In this document: piece by piece, positions 6,652 through 15,619 of the stretch | Layout of the letters: each line of letters begins with the position of its first letter | How positions within the stretch are numbered: position 1 is the first letter of the stretch | NCBI RefSeq assembly: GCF_004358025.1 | Contig: NZ_SMTL01000002.1 | Location: 124,001 to 188,000, forward strand | Length of the DNA: 64,000 nt | Source: Rhizobium deserti | GTDB taxonomy: Bacteria > Pseudomonadota > Alphaproteobacteria > Rhizobiales > Rhizobiaceae | Direction: 5' to 3' | Translations under genes and position numbers: made by a program | Notes under the pieces: model-generated | Databases searched by the model: none | What the model saw: only the letters and a program-made list of their open reading frames with translations | What the model was told of the DNA's origin: nothing

Positions 6652-9600
6652 ATGGCGAAGAACACCAGCAGCGAGTCGATCGACGAGACCGCGTTTCAGG
6701 CGCTGGAAGAAGCGCTGAAGATCGATTTTAGCGATGAGCAGCCTCGCTCCCGACCAGCGCCCCAGGCCTCGGAGGCTAGAGTGTCAGACACCCCGAAACA
6801 GCGTCCAACCCCGCCCCGCCGCGACAACCAGCCGGAAGCGCCCCGCGCTGCGCCGGCTGAAACCGCCGCTCGCTCGCCGGCCTTCGCACCGGCCAATGAC
6901 AGTGGCCGCCGCAACCCCGCCAACATGTTGCGCTCGCTGGAAGGCGGCTCAATGCGCTCGGCCATGCGCAATGCGGTCATCATCTCGATCTTGTGGACGA
7001 TGGCCGGAATCGGCCTTGGTCAGCTGATCTACGGCAGCGCCCTGTGGCAGGTAACTTCCGTGGCGGGCGTTCTGGCCGCCCCCGGTATCGTCGCCCTGGC
7101 CATCGGCATTCTGGTTCCCATCCTGCTCTTCTTCGCCTTCGCCATCATGATGGCCCGCGCCCAGGATCTGCGCAATGCCGCACGCTCCATGGCGGAAGTG
7201 GCGCTTCGCCTTTCGGAGCCGGAAACGATCGCGGCAGAACGCATCATGAGCGTCGGCCAGGCTGTCCGTCGTGAAGTCTCGGCCATGAACGAAGGCATCG
7301 AGCGCACCATCGCTCGCGCTTCCGAGCTAGAAACGCTCGTTCATTCCGAGGTCAATGCGCTGGAACGCAGCTACAGTGACAATGAATTGCGCGTCCGCGG
7401 CCTCGTCCATGAGCTCGGCGCGGAACGCGACGCCATCGTCAACCATGCCGAGCGCATCCGCTCGTCGATCGTCGGCGCCCATGATCAGCTGAAGGAAGAC
7501 CTTTCTCTCGCTACCGAGGAAATTTCCATCCGCCTGGAAACGACCGGACAGGCTCTCGCCTCGATGATCGACACGCGTGCAGCCGTGCTGATGGAAAAGT
7601 CGAATGCTGCCGGCGAAGCCTTGAGCTCGCTTCTGGCTGCCAAGACCGACAGCCTCGTCCAGACGCTCAACTCGTCCGGCATTGCACTTGCCCACGAATT
7701 CGACGAGCGGCTCGATACGCTTTCGACGACGCTTTCCGACCGCGGCAAGATGCTGCTCGGCGAATTCGAGACCCGCGCGTCGACGCTGGACGGCAATACC
7801 GAAAAGCTGAATGCTGCGCTTGCCGACCGGACCCGCCAGCTGAACGAGACACTGCTGGCCCGCACCCGCGAAATCACCGAGGGGCTGAACGACAGCGAGC
7901 GGACGCTGACCGGCTCGCTCACCACGGCGCTGGCCGCCCTCAACCGGACCCTGGATGAAAAGGGCGCCGGCTTCCGCCAGAACCTGCAGTCGGCAGCCGA
8001 CGATGCGATCATGGACCTCGACCTGCGCTCAGGACTCTTCGAGGAGCGCCTGCAGACAACGGTCGGTCAGCTCAGCACCACGTTTGACGAAGGCCTGTCG
8101 CAGTTCACCACCGCCTTCGACCAGCGCGCCGGAAGCCTGGACAGCAAGCTGATGGACAGCCTCGCCCGCATCAACGAAACGGTCGCCGGCGGCTCCGAAG
8201 CCCTGGAAGGCATCCTCAGCACCAGCGTCGAGCGCATCAGCGCATCTCTGACGGACCAGTCCCTGGCGCTTGCCACGACCCTGGGAACCGGCCAGGAAGT
8301 GCTCGATTCCATGCTCGAAAGCCGCTCGCGCGAATTCTCGGAGGCACTTGCCGCGCGCACCAGCGAGATCAATGAGAGCGTCGGCGGCGCCCACCAGAAG
8401 ATCGACGCCGTCATGGCGGAGCATGGCGAAGCGCTCGCGAGCCATCTCGGCACGACCCAGAGCCGCTTCGAGCAGACGCTTGCCAGCCGCACCGGCTCGA
8501 TCATCGACGCCGTCACCGGCAGCCATGACCGCCTGGCCGAAGTTCTCGACACGAGAACGGCCGCGATCGGTGCCCTGATGGCCGGCACGCCTGATCGGCT
8601 GGAAGGCCTGTTCGATGAAAAGACCGAGGCGGTTGCCAAAATTCTTACGCAGAGCGAGGAGCGCTTCAGCGGCGAACTCGGACGTCGCATCGCCGGTGTC
8701 GAGACCACATTGACATCCAGCCGCGAGCGCCTGACCGAGATCCTCGACGACAAGTCCATGGAACTCGCCACATCGCTTGCCCTGCAGGAAGACCGGCTGG
8801 CCGGCGCTCTGGATGACAAGGCGAGTTCGCTTCTGGCGGCCGTTGCCGATGCCGATGAGCGCATCGAGCAATCCTTCTCCGCTCGTGCCGAAGCCATTCG
8901 CTCGGCCTTTGCCGACAACCAGATCAATCTCTATCTGTCGCTCGAGAACCGCACTGCCGAACTTGCCCGGATCCTGGAAACCGGCGGCGAACGTTTGGAG
9001 CAGACAACGGGCGGCGCGGCCGCCCGCATCGAAAGCGCCCTCGCCGAGGGCTCATCGCGCTTCGAGACCGGCATGTCCGAAGGCTTGGAGCGCATGGAGC
9101 AGACTTTCGGCTCCACCCAGGAACGCATCGCGGTCACCATCGGCCTTGGCCACCAGCGCCTGGCCGACACGCTCGGCACGGTAAGCCAGGAAATGGCCGA
9201 TACCCTTGGTTCGGCAAACAGCACGCTTGCGGAAACGCTGGGATCCGTCAGTCTGCAGATCGCCGGCACGGTAGAAACCGCGAGCCGCGATATAGCCGGC
9301 ACAGTGGGTGCCGCCCATGTCCAGATCGCCGACACGCTGCAGATCGCAAGCCAGAACCTGACGCAAGCGCTTGGCTCCGGCCATGAACGTATCCGTACGA
9401 CGCTTGATGACCGCGCCGGCACGATGTCTACGACGCTCGTCCAGGCGCATGAGCGCTTGAACGATCTGCTTCAGGACCAGACGACGTCCATCGGCACGAC
9501 GCTTGCAACCAGCACCGGCATGCTGGAAATGTCGCTTGAAGCCCAGCAGGACAATCTGCGCGCCGCGATCGACAGCGTCGGCCAGTCTCTAGAAGAGCGG

Positions 9601-12600
9601 CTGCGTACCAATGTCGGCGCAATCGCCGGTCAGCTAGGCGATGCCGCCCGCGAAATCGGCCAGTCCGCCGACAGCTTCTCCAGCCGCATCGAACAGACGC
9701 TCGGTGACGTGTCCACGACGCTTGCGACAAGCACTGGCATGCTGGAAATGTCCCTCGAAACCCAGCAAGACAATTTGCGCGCCACGATCGACAGCGTTGG
9801 CCAGTCTCTGGAAGAGCGGCTGCGCGACAATGTCGGTGCCATTGCTGGGCAGCTCGATGTTGCGGCCCGCGAGATCGGCCAGTCCGCCGACAGCTTTTCC
9901 AGCCGTATCGAACAGACGCTCGGTGACGTGTCCACCACGCTCGCCACGAGCACCGGCATGCTTGAAATGTCCCTCGAAACCCAGCAAGACAATTTGCGCG
10001 CCACAATCGACAGCGTCGGCCAGTCTCTGGAAGAGCGGCTGCGTACCAATGTCGGCGCAATCGCCGGTCAGCTCGGCGATGCCGCCCGCGAGATCGGCCA
10101 GTCCGCCGACAGCTTTTCCAGCCGTATCGAACAGACGCTCGGTGACGTGTCCACCACGCTCGCCACGAGCACCGGCATGCTTGAAATGTCGCTCGAATCG
10201 CAACAGGACGCCCTGCGCACCGCGATCGACATCGCTGGACAGTCGCTGGAAGAGCGGCTGCGAGACAATGTCGGCGCCATTGCCGGGCAGCTCGATGTTG
10301 CGGCCCGCGAGATCGGCCAGTCCGCCGACAGCCTCTCCAGCCGTATCGAACAGACGGTCGGCGACGTGTTGACGACGATCGCTACCAGCACGGCCATGCT
10401 CGAAATGTCGCTCGAATCGCAGCAGGATGCCCTGCGCGCCACGATCGACAGCGCCGGTCAGTCGCTGGAAGAACGGCTGCGCGACAATGTCGGCGCCATT
10501 GCCGGGCAGCTCGGCGAGGCCGCCCGCGAGATCGGCCAGTCCGCCGACAGCTTCTCGAGCCGCATCGAACAGACCGTCGGCGGCGTGTCGAACGCTCTCA
10601 ACGACGCCGGCAACCGCATCGAAACCACCTTTGGTGGTCTGGAAGACCGCATCCGCAACGAGGTCGGCAACGCAACCGAGCTGGTCGATCATGCCGGAAC
10701 CAACATTGCCGGCATCCTCAGCACCCGCACGGCAGAGCTGGAGCGTGTCACCAATCAGGTGACCGATCGTGTCTCGCTGGCCATCAACGAACGCACCGCG
10801 GATCTGGAGCGTATCTCGGGCGAAACCGCCGGCCGGATCGATGAGACCCTGGCCAGCCGGGCGGCCGAGCTCGAGCGCATCAGCGCTCTCGCCAGCGACC
10901 GCATTGCAGAAACGCTCGACAGCCGCACGGCCCGCATAGAAGAACGTCTGGGCACCATGGACCGGGCCCTGACGATCGGGCTCGACAACGTCGCCAAGAC
11001 GATCGAAGGCAAGGCTGTGGGGCTTGCCTCTACCCTGCGTGAGGCCGTCAGTGCCGCGGCCCAGGGAATGGATAGCGAAGCGACGCGGTCGGCCGAATTC
11101 CTGGCCCGTGCCGGCGCCGATTTCACCGAAGAGCTTGCCAACCGCAACAGCGAATTCACCAAGTCCATCGAGGAACAGTCGAACGAGATCGTCGGACGAA
11201 TCTCCGAAACGCAGAACCGCCTCGCGGGTCAGGCAGCCAACGTCGCCCTGGCCTTCTCCGAAGCCGGAAATTCGATCATCAACAAGGTCGCGGAAGCCGA
11301 CAACCTGGTGAAAAAGCAGGTAACGGCCATCAACGAGGCACTTGGAGAAGCTGAAAGGGCGCTCGACGCCCGCGGCACCTCCATCCGTACCACGCTCGCC
11401 GAAACAGCCGGCGAACTGGATGTCGCGCTGGACACCGTGGACCGCGCACTTGCCGCGCGTGGCGACGCAATCCGCTCCGCACTCGATACCCGCACCCGCG
11501 ACCTCAATTCCTTGCTTGCCAGCCGATCGGCCGAACTCTCGCGTCTGCTGGAAGAAAAAGCCAGACCGATGGTCGAGGAATACGCGCAAACCGGCCGTGC
11601 CGCTGCCGAACAGATCGGTGCCGCCGCACAAGACGGCGCCGAGCGTCTGTCCATCGCCGCACAGGAAACCAGCAGCCGCCTGTCCGCCGTGGCCCAGGAG
11701 ACGAGCAGCCGCTTGTCCGCCGCCGCCGAGGAGAGCAGCAGCCGCTTGTCCGCCGCCGCTCAGGAAACCAGCGAGCGGATCCGCAACGAGAACACGGCCC
11801 TGATCGATGCGATCTCTGCCCGCACCAATGATACGCTCGCCGCGCTCAGCCAGCGGACGGAAAGCGCCGCCGGCACCATGCGTGCCGTCGAACAGGGCCT
11901 GGCCGCGAATGTCAGCAACCTGATCGACCGCCTTGAAGCCAGCAATGCCGGCATTGCCGACCTCGTTCACCAGGCCACGCATCAGATCGGCCAGGCAGCG
12001 GAACAGGTAAGCCAGCAGCTCTCTGAGGCTGATCAGAGGCTCGATGCGACCGCCAGCCGGTTCGCTCAGTCTGCAAGCAGCGCAGCCGATCTGGTATCCG
12101 GCTCCAGCCGCCTGCTGGAAAACAATATCGACCGGCTGGTCAACGTATCCGGCCAGACGCTCAGCCAAGTCGGTAGCATTGTCGGCCGCTTCGACGAGCA
12201 TTCCAAGGTCCTCGGTCAGGCTTCGGAACTGCTCGGCGCTGCCCAGTCCAATCTGGCAAGCACGCTGGACGAGCGCCAGCAGGCGCTGCGCAGCCTGTCT
12301 GCCGGGCTTGTGAAGCGTTCGGACGAGATCGAAACGACGCTGCGCAATCTCACCGCCCTGGTCGACGGCGCCTTCGAGCGTGCCGAGGAGCGGTCTTCGC
12401 AAGTCGGCGTAACACTGCGCGAAACCCTGCAGGCCTCCTTCGCCGATATCGGCCGCAGGCTGGGGGAAACCCAGCAGCGCGCGGAAATGACCGCCGATGC
12501 CATGCGCGAAGCCCTGACCAATGCCGGCGGCGAAGCCAACCGGGCCATCGAGGCAACCCTATCGGATGCCGAAAAGCGTGCCCGCGACGTTTCGGAGCGC

Positions 12601-13671
12601 ATGCGCACCGGCATTTCAGGCTCGCTGGCTGATGTCGACCGGCTTCTTGCCGACGCCACCACCCGTTCCGGAACCGCTGCGCAGCAGCTGAGAGACGTCC
12701 TGAAGGAATCGGTCGAGGAGGCCATCGGTCGCTTCTCCGGCGCTACCGATGAAATCCGCCGCTCAGCCCAGGATATTCGTCAGGAACTCGACACGACCCG
12801 CACCGAATTGAAGCGCGGCGCCTTCGATCTGCCCGAGGAAGCCAAGGAAAGCGCCGCCGCCATGCGACGCGCCGTGGCCGAGCAGATCAAGGCCTTGCAG
12901 GACATTTCCCAGCTGGTAGGGCGCTCGGCGCAGCAGCTGGAAGTGGCAGAGCCCGTTGCGGCCCGTCCCGCACCAGCCCCAGCCCCGGCTCCAGCGCCGC
13001 AACCGGCTCCGATTCTCCAGCCGGCACCAGTGCCCGCGGCTCAGCCCGTCGCCGCCCGGCCTCAGCCGGCGCCTGCGGCACCGCGCCCCGACCCCTACGC
13101 TTCGGCCTCGCTGCGCGGCAGCCTGCCGCTCGATCGGCCCGCACCGGCCCAGATGCGCGCAGCGGAGCCGGTGCAGCGGAGCGGCGAAGGCGGCTGGATC
13201 AGCGACCTCCTGCGTGGCGCATCGCGCGACGAGACCAGTGCAGCCGCGCCTGTTCGCCAGCCGGCTCCGCGTCCAGCCGAGCCCGCACCGGCCCCGCGCA
13301 GCAATGGCGACAATCGCAACCCGCGCCATGTGGTGGAATCGCTGAACTCGCTGTCGGTGGATATTGCCCGTGCCATCGATCACGATGCCTCCGTGGACCT
13401 GTGGCGGCGTTACCAGCGTGGCGAGCGGGACGTCTTCACCCGCCGGCTCTACACGCTGAAAGGTCAGCAGACCTTCGACGACATCAAGAGCAAGTATGAG
13501 CGGGAGCCGGAATTCCGCACCGCCGTGGATCGCTATATCGCCGATTTCGAAAAGCTGCTGGCGGATGTCGCGCGCACCGACCGGGACAAGACGGTGACCC
13601 AGAGCTACCTCACCTCCGACACGGGCAAGGTCTACACCATGCTCGCCCATGCGGCAGGACGGTTCGGCTAA
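6652..13671 (+). CDS. gpr: giant repeat protein, Growth Pole Ring (GPR/RgsE)-like
   Basis: A 2339-residue inner-membrane protein. Residues 1-105 are hydrophilic and proline-rich. Two adjacent membrane segments span about 107-170. About 1900 residues of alpha-helical repeats follow, mostly exact 11-residue units of the apolipoprotein A1/A4/E kind. A proline/alanine-rich linker runs over about 2102-2226, and a conserved C-terminal domain of about 110 residues (VVESLNSLSVDIARAID to LAHAAGRFG) ends the protein. Size, topology and apolipoprotein-like repeats match Agrobacterium GPR, which forms a ring at the growing pole and is needed for rod shape, and its Sinorhizobium counterpart RgsE. The assignment rests on architecture, not alignment. 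The ATG at 6652 follows ACGAGG; an upstream ATG at 6580 has no good Shine-Dalgarno site. Confidence 0.82.
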   Translation: MAKNTSSESIDETAFQALEEALKIDFSDEQPRSRPAPQASEARVSDTPKQRPTPPRRDNQPEAPRAAPAETAARSPAFAPANDSGRRNPANMLRSLEGGSMRSAMRNAVIISILWTMAGIGLGQLIYGSALWQVTSVAGVLAAPGIVALAIGILVPILLFFAFAIMMARAQDLRNAARSMAEVALRLSEPETIAAERIMSVGQAVRREVSAMNEGIERTIARASELETLVHSEVNALERSYSDNELRVRGLVHELGAERDAIVNHAERIRSSIVGAHDQLKEDLSLATEEISIRLETTGQALASMIDTRAAVLMEKSNAAGEALSSLLAAKTDSLVQTLNSSGIALAHEFDERLDTLSTTLSDRGKMLLGEFETRASTLDGNTEKLNAALADRTRQLNETLLARTREITEGLNDSERTLTGSLTTALAALNRTLDEKGAGFRQNLQSAADDAIMDLDLRSGLFEERLQTTVGQLSTTFDEGLSQFTTAFDQRAGSLDSKLMDSLARINETVAGGSEALEGILSTSVERISASLTDQSLALATTLGTGQEVLDSMLESRSREFSEALAARTSEINESVGGAHQKIDAVMAEHGEALASHLGTTQSRFEQTLASRTGSIIDAVTGSHDRLAEVLDTRTAAIGALMAGTPDRLEGLFDEKTEAVAKILTQSEERFSGELGRRIAGVETTLTSSRERLTEILDDKSMELATSLALQEDRLAGALDDKASSLLAAVADADERIEQSFSARAEAIRSAFADNQINLYLSLENRTAELARILETGGERLEQTTGGAAARIESALAEGSSRFETGMSEGLERMEQTFGSTQERIAVTIGLGHQRLADTLGTVSQEMADTLGSANSTLAETLGSVSLQIAGTVETASRDIAGTVGAAHVQIADTLQIASQNLTQALGSGHERIRTTLDDRAGTMSTTLVQAHERLNDLLQDQTTSIGTTLATSTGMLEMSLEAQQDNLRAAIDSVGQSLEERLRTNVGAIAGQLGDAAREIGQSADSFSSRIEQTLGDVSTTLATSTGMLEMSLETQQDNLRATIDSVGQSLEERLRDNVGAIAGQLDVAAREIGQSADSFSSRIEQTLGDVSTTLATSTGMLEMSLETQQDNLRATIDSVGQSLEERLRTNVGAIAGQLGDAAREIGQSADSFSSRIEQTLGDVSTTLATSTGMLEMSLESQQDALRTAIDIAGQSLEERLRDNVGAIAGQLDVAAREIGQSADSLSSRIEQTVGDVLTTIATSTAMLEMSLESQQDALRATIDSAGQSLEERLRDNVGAIAGQLGEAAREIGQSADSFSSRIEQTVGGVSNALNDAGNRIETTFGGLEDRIRNEVGNATELVDHAGTNIAGILSTRTAELERVTNQVTDRVSLAINERTADLERISGETAGRIDETLASRAAELERISALASDRIAETLDSRTARIEERLGTMDRALTIGLDNVAKTIEGKAVGLASTLREAVSAAAQGMDSEATRSAEFLARAGADFTEELANRNSEFTKSIEEQSNEIVGRISETQNRLAGQAANVALAFSEAGNSIINKVAEADNLVKKQVTAINEALGEAERALDARGTSIRTTLAETAGELDVALDTVDRALAARGDAIRSALDTRTRDLNSLLASRSAELSRLLEEKARPMVEEYAQTGRAAAEQIGAAAQDGAERLSIAAQETSSRLSAVAQETSSRLSAAAEESSSRLSAAAQETSERIRNENTALIDAISARTNDTLAALSQRTESAAGTMRAVEQGLAANVSNLIDRLEASNAGIADLVHQATHQIGQAAEQVSQQLSEADQRLDATASRFAQSASSAADLVSGSSRLLENNIDRLVNVSGQTLSQVGSIVGRFDEHSKVLGQASELLGAAQSNLASTLDERQQALRSLSAGLVKRSDEIETTLRNLTALVDGAFERAEERSSQVGVTLRETLQASFADIGRRLGETQQRAEMTADAMREALTNAGGEANRAIEATLSDAEKRARDVSERMRTGISGSLADVDRLLADATTRSGTAAQQLRDVLKESVEEAIGRFSGATDEIRRSAQDIRQELDTTRTELKRGAFDLPEEAKESAAAMRRAVAEQIKALQDISQLVGRSAQQLEVAEPVAARPAPAPAPAPAPQPAPILQPAPVPAAQPVAARPQPAPAAPRPDPYASASLRGSLPLDRPAPAQMRAAEPVQRSGEGGWISDLLRGASRDETSAAAPVRQPAPRPAEPAPAPRSNGDNRNPRHVVESLNSLSVDIARAIDHDASVDLWRRYQRGERDVFTRRLYTLKGQQTFDDIKSKYEREPEFRTAVDRYIADFEKLLADVARTDRDKTVTQSYLTSDTGKVYTMLAHAAGRFG
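9496..10590 (+). repeat. five tandem 219-bp (73-residue) repeats inside the gpr-like gene
   Basis: Five consecutive in-frame copies start at 9496, 9715, 9934, 10153 and 10372, each beginning near TTLATSTGMLEMSLE and ending near SSRIEQTLGDVS (residues 949-1313). Copies 1 and 3 share RTNVGAIAGQLGDAA, copies 2 and 4 share RDNVGAIAGQLDVAA, and copy 5 is a third form (RDNVGAIAGQLGEAA). Long stretches are identical or nearly so at DNA level between copies 2, 3 and 4. Each unit decomposes into six 11-residue units plus one 7-residue unit. Confidence 0.93.
11650..11781 (+). repeat. four tandem 33-bp (11-residue) repeats in the gpr-like gene
   Basis: Four in-frame 11-residue units in a row: SIAAQETSSRL, SAVAQETSSRL, SAAAEESSSRL and SAAAQETSERI (residues 1667-1710). 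They show the 11-residue periodicity of the protein in its simplest form. Confidence 0.9.
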
Positions 13672-13689
13672 ACGAAAGAGGCGCTGACC

Positions 13690-14958
13690 ATGACGTTCGC
13701 GCCTCTTGCCCGCTTCATCACCGCCAGCGGGCTAACCAATCTCGGAGACGGGATCGCCACCATTGCCTGGGCCTGGACGGCGTCGCTGATGACGCGCGAT
13801 CCGCTGCTGATTGCTGTCGTTCCCGTTGCTCTGCGTTTGCCCTGGGCGATCTTCGCAGTGCCGGCCGGCATCGTCACCGACCGCGTCGATCGGCGCAAAC
13901 TCATTCTCCTGATGGATCTCGTGCGCGCGCTAGCTTTTGCCGCAGCCGGGCTGGCGATCTGGTCGTCGCTTCCGTTTCCGTCGCCGCCCGAAGCCGGCGT
14001 GGCAACGACCCTCGGCTTCGTGGCTCTGGTCGCGGCAGCCCTGACGGTCGGCGCTGCGGAGGTGTTTCGTGACAATGCCGCTCAGACCATGCTTCCCGCA
14101 CTTGTGCCCCATGAACGCCTGGAGGCGGCGAATGGCAGGCTCTGGAGCGTCGAACTGACCAGCAATGCGCTGGTTGGACCGCCACTCGGCGCCACCATTC
14201 TGGTCGGGATGGGCCTGTCCCTGCCATTCGCCGCCAATGCCGTCCTCTACGCCATCGCCGCAGTGATGATCGCCAGCATGATCGGCCGCTTTCAGCCTCA
14301 ACGGGAAACCCGTCAATCCTGGCGGACGGAACTTGCCGAAGGCATTGTCTTCCTGCGCCATGCGCCGCTCCTGCGCACGCTGGCATGGCTCACCGGCTGG
14401 TGGAACCTGTTCTTCCAGATGGTAGTCATCGCGCTCGTCCTGCATGTGCAGGAAAATCTCGGCCTATCATCGGTGAGCTACGGCCTGGTATTAGCGGCAG
14501 GCGCCGTCGGCGGCATTATCGGCGGCTTGTGCGGCGAGGCTGTCGTCCGAGCCATCGGGCCCGTACGTGCGGCACAATGGTCGCTGCTCGCCTCGCTGCC
14601 CTGCATTGCCGCCGTGGCGTTCGCCCGCGACGCGGTCTCCCTGGGCGTCGTGCTTGCCCTGTTCGAATTTGCCGGGCTCGTCTGGAACACGGTATCAGTG
14701 TCGACCCGCCAGCGGATGATCCCCGACCGTCTCCTCGGTCGGGTCAACAGCGTCTACCGGCTGCTGGCCTGGGGAATGATGCCGCTCGGCCTTCTCCTGT
14801 CGGGGCTGATTGTGCGCATTTCTGGGAGCGTCATGACGCGCGATGCGGCGCTTACCGCACCATTCTTCGTGGCAGCCATGGGTATCGGCATAGTCGCAAT
14901 CGCCGGATGGCGGCCGCTTCGCAACGGGCTCTCCCAAACCCCGCCCGACAGCCATTGA
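13690..14958 (+). CDS. MFS transporter, EntS-like (MFS_3) family
   Basis: A 422-residue protein with about 12 hydrophobic segments. The loop after the second segment reads GIVTDRVDRRKLILLMDLVRA, the major facilitator motif A. The overall pattern (N-terminal FITASGLTNLGDGIATIA, central WRTELAEGIVFLRHAPLLR) resembles EntS/MFS_3 exporters. AAAGAGG lies about 8 bases before the ATG, and the gene begins 18 bases after the GPR-like gene, so it could be co-transcribed with it. Substrate cannot be told from the sequence; efflux is the likely direction. Confidence 0.87.
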   Translation: MTFAPLARFITASGLTNLGDGIATIAWAWTASLMTRDPLLIAVVPVALRLPWAIFAVPAGIVTDRVDRRKLILLMDLVRALAFAAAGLAIWSSLPFPSPPEAGVATTLGFVALVAAALTVGAAEVFRDNAAQTMLPALVPHERLEAANGRLWSVELTSNALVGPPLGATILVGMGLSLPFAANAVLYAIAAVMIASMIGRFQPQRETRQSWRTELAEGIVFLRHAPLLRTLAWLTGWWNLFFQMVVIALVLHVQENLGLSSVSYGLVLAAGAVGGIIGGLCGEAVVRAIGPVRAAQWSLLASLPCIAAVAFARDAVSLGVVLALFEFAGLVWNTVSVSTRQRMIPDRLLGRVNSVYRLLAWGMMPLGLLLSGLIVRISGSVMTRDAALTAPFFVAAMGIGIVAIAGWRPLRNGLSQTPPDSH

Positions 14959-14986
14959 CGAGGCCTGGACGGGCTGGGCACAGAGC

Positions 14987-15571
14987 CTACATGGACTTCA
15001 GCGCCCAGTCGACGATGTCGGCGCCGACCCGGGCGAAGGCCTTGTCCAGCGCCTCGATGAAGCGGCGGTTTTCCGTCCCAGCCACCGGCACGATCGCCTT
15101 GAATACGCTTTGCGCGCGTACGGTGCCGTTCCGGTCGTTCAGCAGCTTGGCCGAAATCTCGACCGTCGCCACGCGGCTGCCATTGCTGGTGACTTCGAAA
15201 CTGCGGATGTCGGTGACGATCTGGTAGTCGATGGCAAGGCCCTGCCCCGGCTTGCCCACGCCGCCCAACCGCTTGGAATTCTCAAAGCCTTCCACAAGCT
15301 TCGACTGCACCAGCCTCGGAAGGCGGTCGCCCCAGCGCGAATTGGCAAGATACTGCACCTCTGAAGGCGAAACGCGCACTACCACCTGCTCGCTGTCGAG
15401 CATCTTAACGGCGGTCGGCTCCGGCACCAGGATCTGCCGGTTACGGGCAGAAGGCCCATCGGCAGAAGGCGTCAGCGACAAATCGAACGTATCGTTATTG
15501 GCCTTACCGCCGCAGCCGCTGAGCAAAACCGCCATCAGCGGCAGCGCGACCAGCAGGGGGTGACGCGTCAT
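14987..15571 (-). CDS. ABC-type transport auxiliary lipoprotein (PqiC/DUF330-like)
   Basis: A roughly 194-residue lipoprotein with signal peptide MTRHPLLVALPLMAVLLSGC and lipobox LLSGC. The mature part (TFDLSLTP, then ILVPEPTAVKMLDSEQVVVR and a C-terminal FKAIVPVAGTENRRFIEALDKAFA) fits the ABC_trans_aux family found with MCE transporters. It is the last gene of the Mla-type operon and would work with the MCE protein in the periplasm. In-frame ATGs at 15598 and 15619 are possible starts; the one at 15571 gives the best signal peptide. A second-best start at 15598 has GGGAG upstream. Confidence 0.85.
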   Translation of the reverse strand: MTRHPLLVALPLMAVLLSGCGGKANNDTFDLSLTPSADGPSARNRQILVPEPTAVKMLDSEQVVVRVSPSEVQYLANSRWGDRLPRLVQSKLVEGFENSKRLGGVGKPGQGLAIDYQIVTDIRSFEVTSNGSRVATVEISAKLLNDRNGTVRAQSVFKAIVPVAGTENRRFIEALDKAFARVGADIVDWALKSM

Positions 15572-15619
15572 GCGCCCCGTTAAGCACTTCGAACCCATTA
15601 AATTCCGAACTCCCTGCAC

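Noticed and set aside
9496..10590. 219-bp repeats considered as a CRISPR or transposon array
   Set aside because: Units are in-frame, direct, without spacers or terminal inverted repeats, and encode helical protein repeats.
9634..12402. 922-codon open frame on the minus strand inside the GPR-like gene
   Set aside because: It exists because the coding strand has biased codons and repeats; it has no Shine-Dalgarno site, and its product has no family pattern. The plus-strand gene explains the region.
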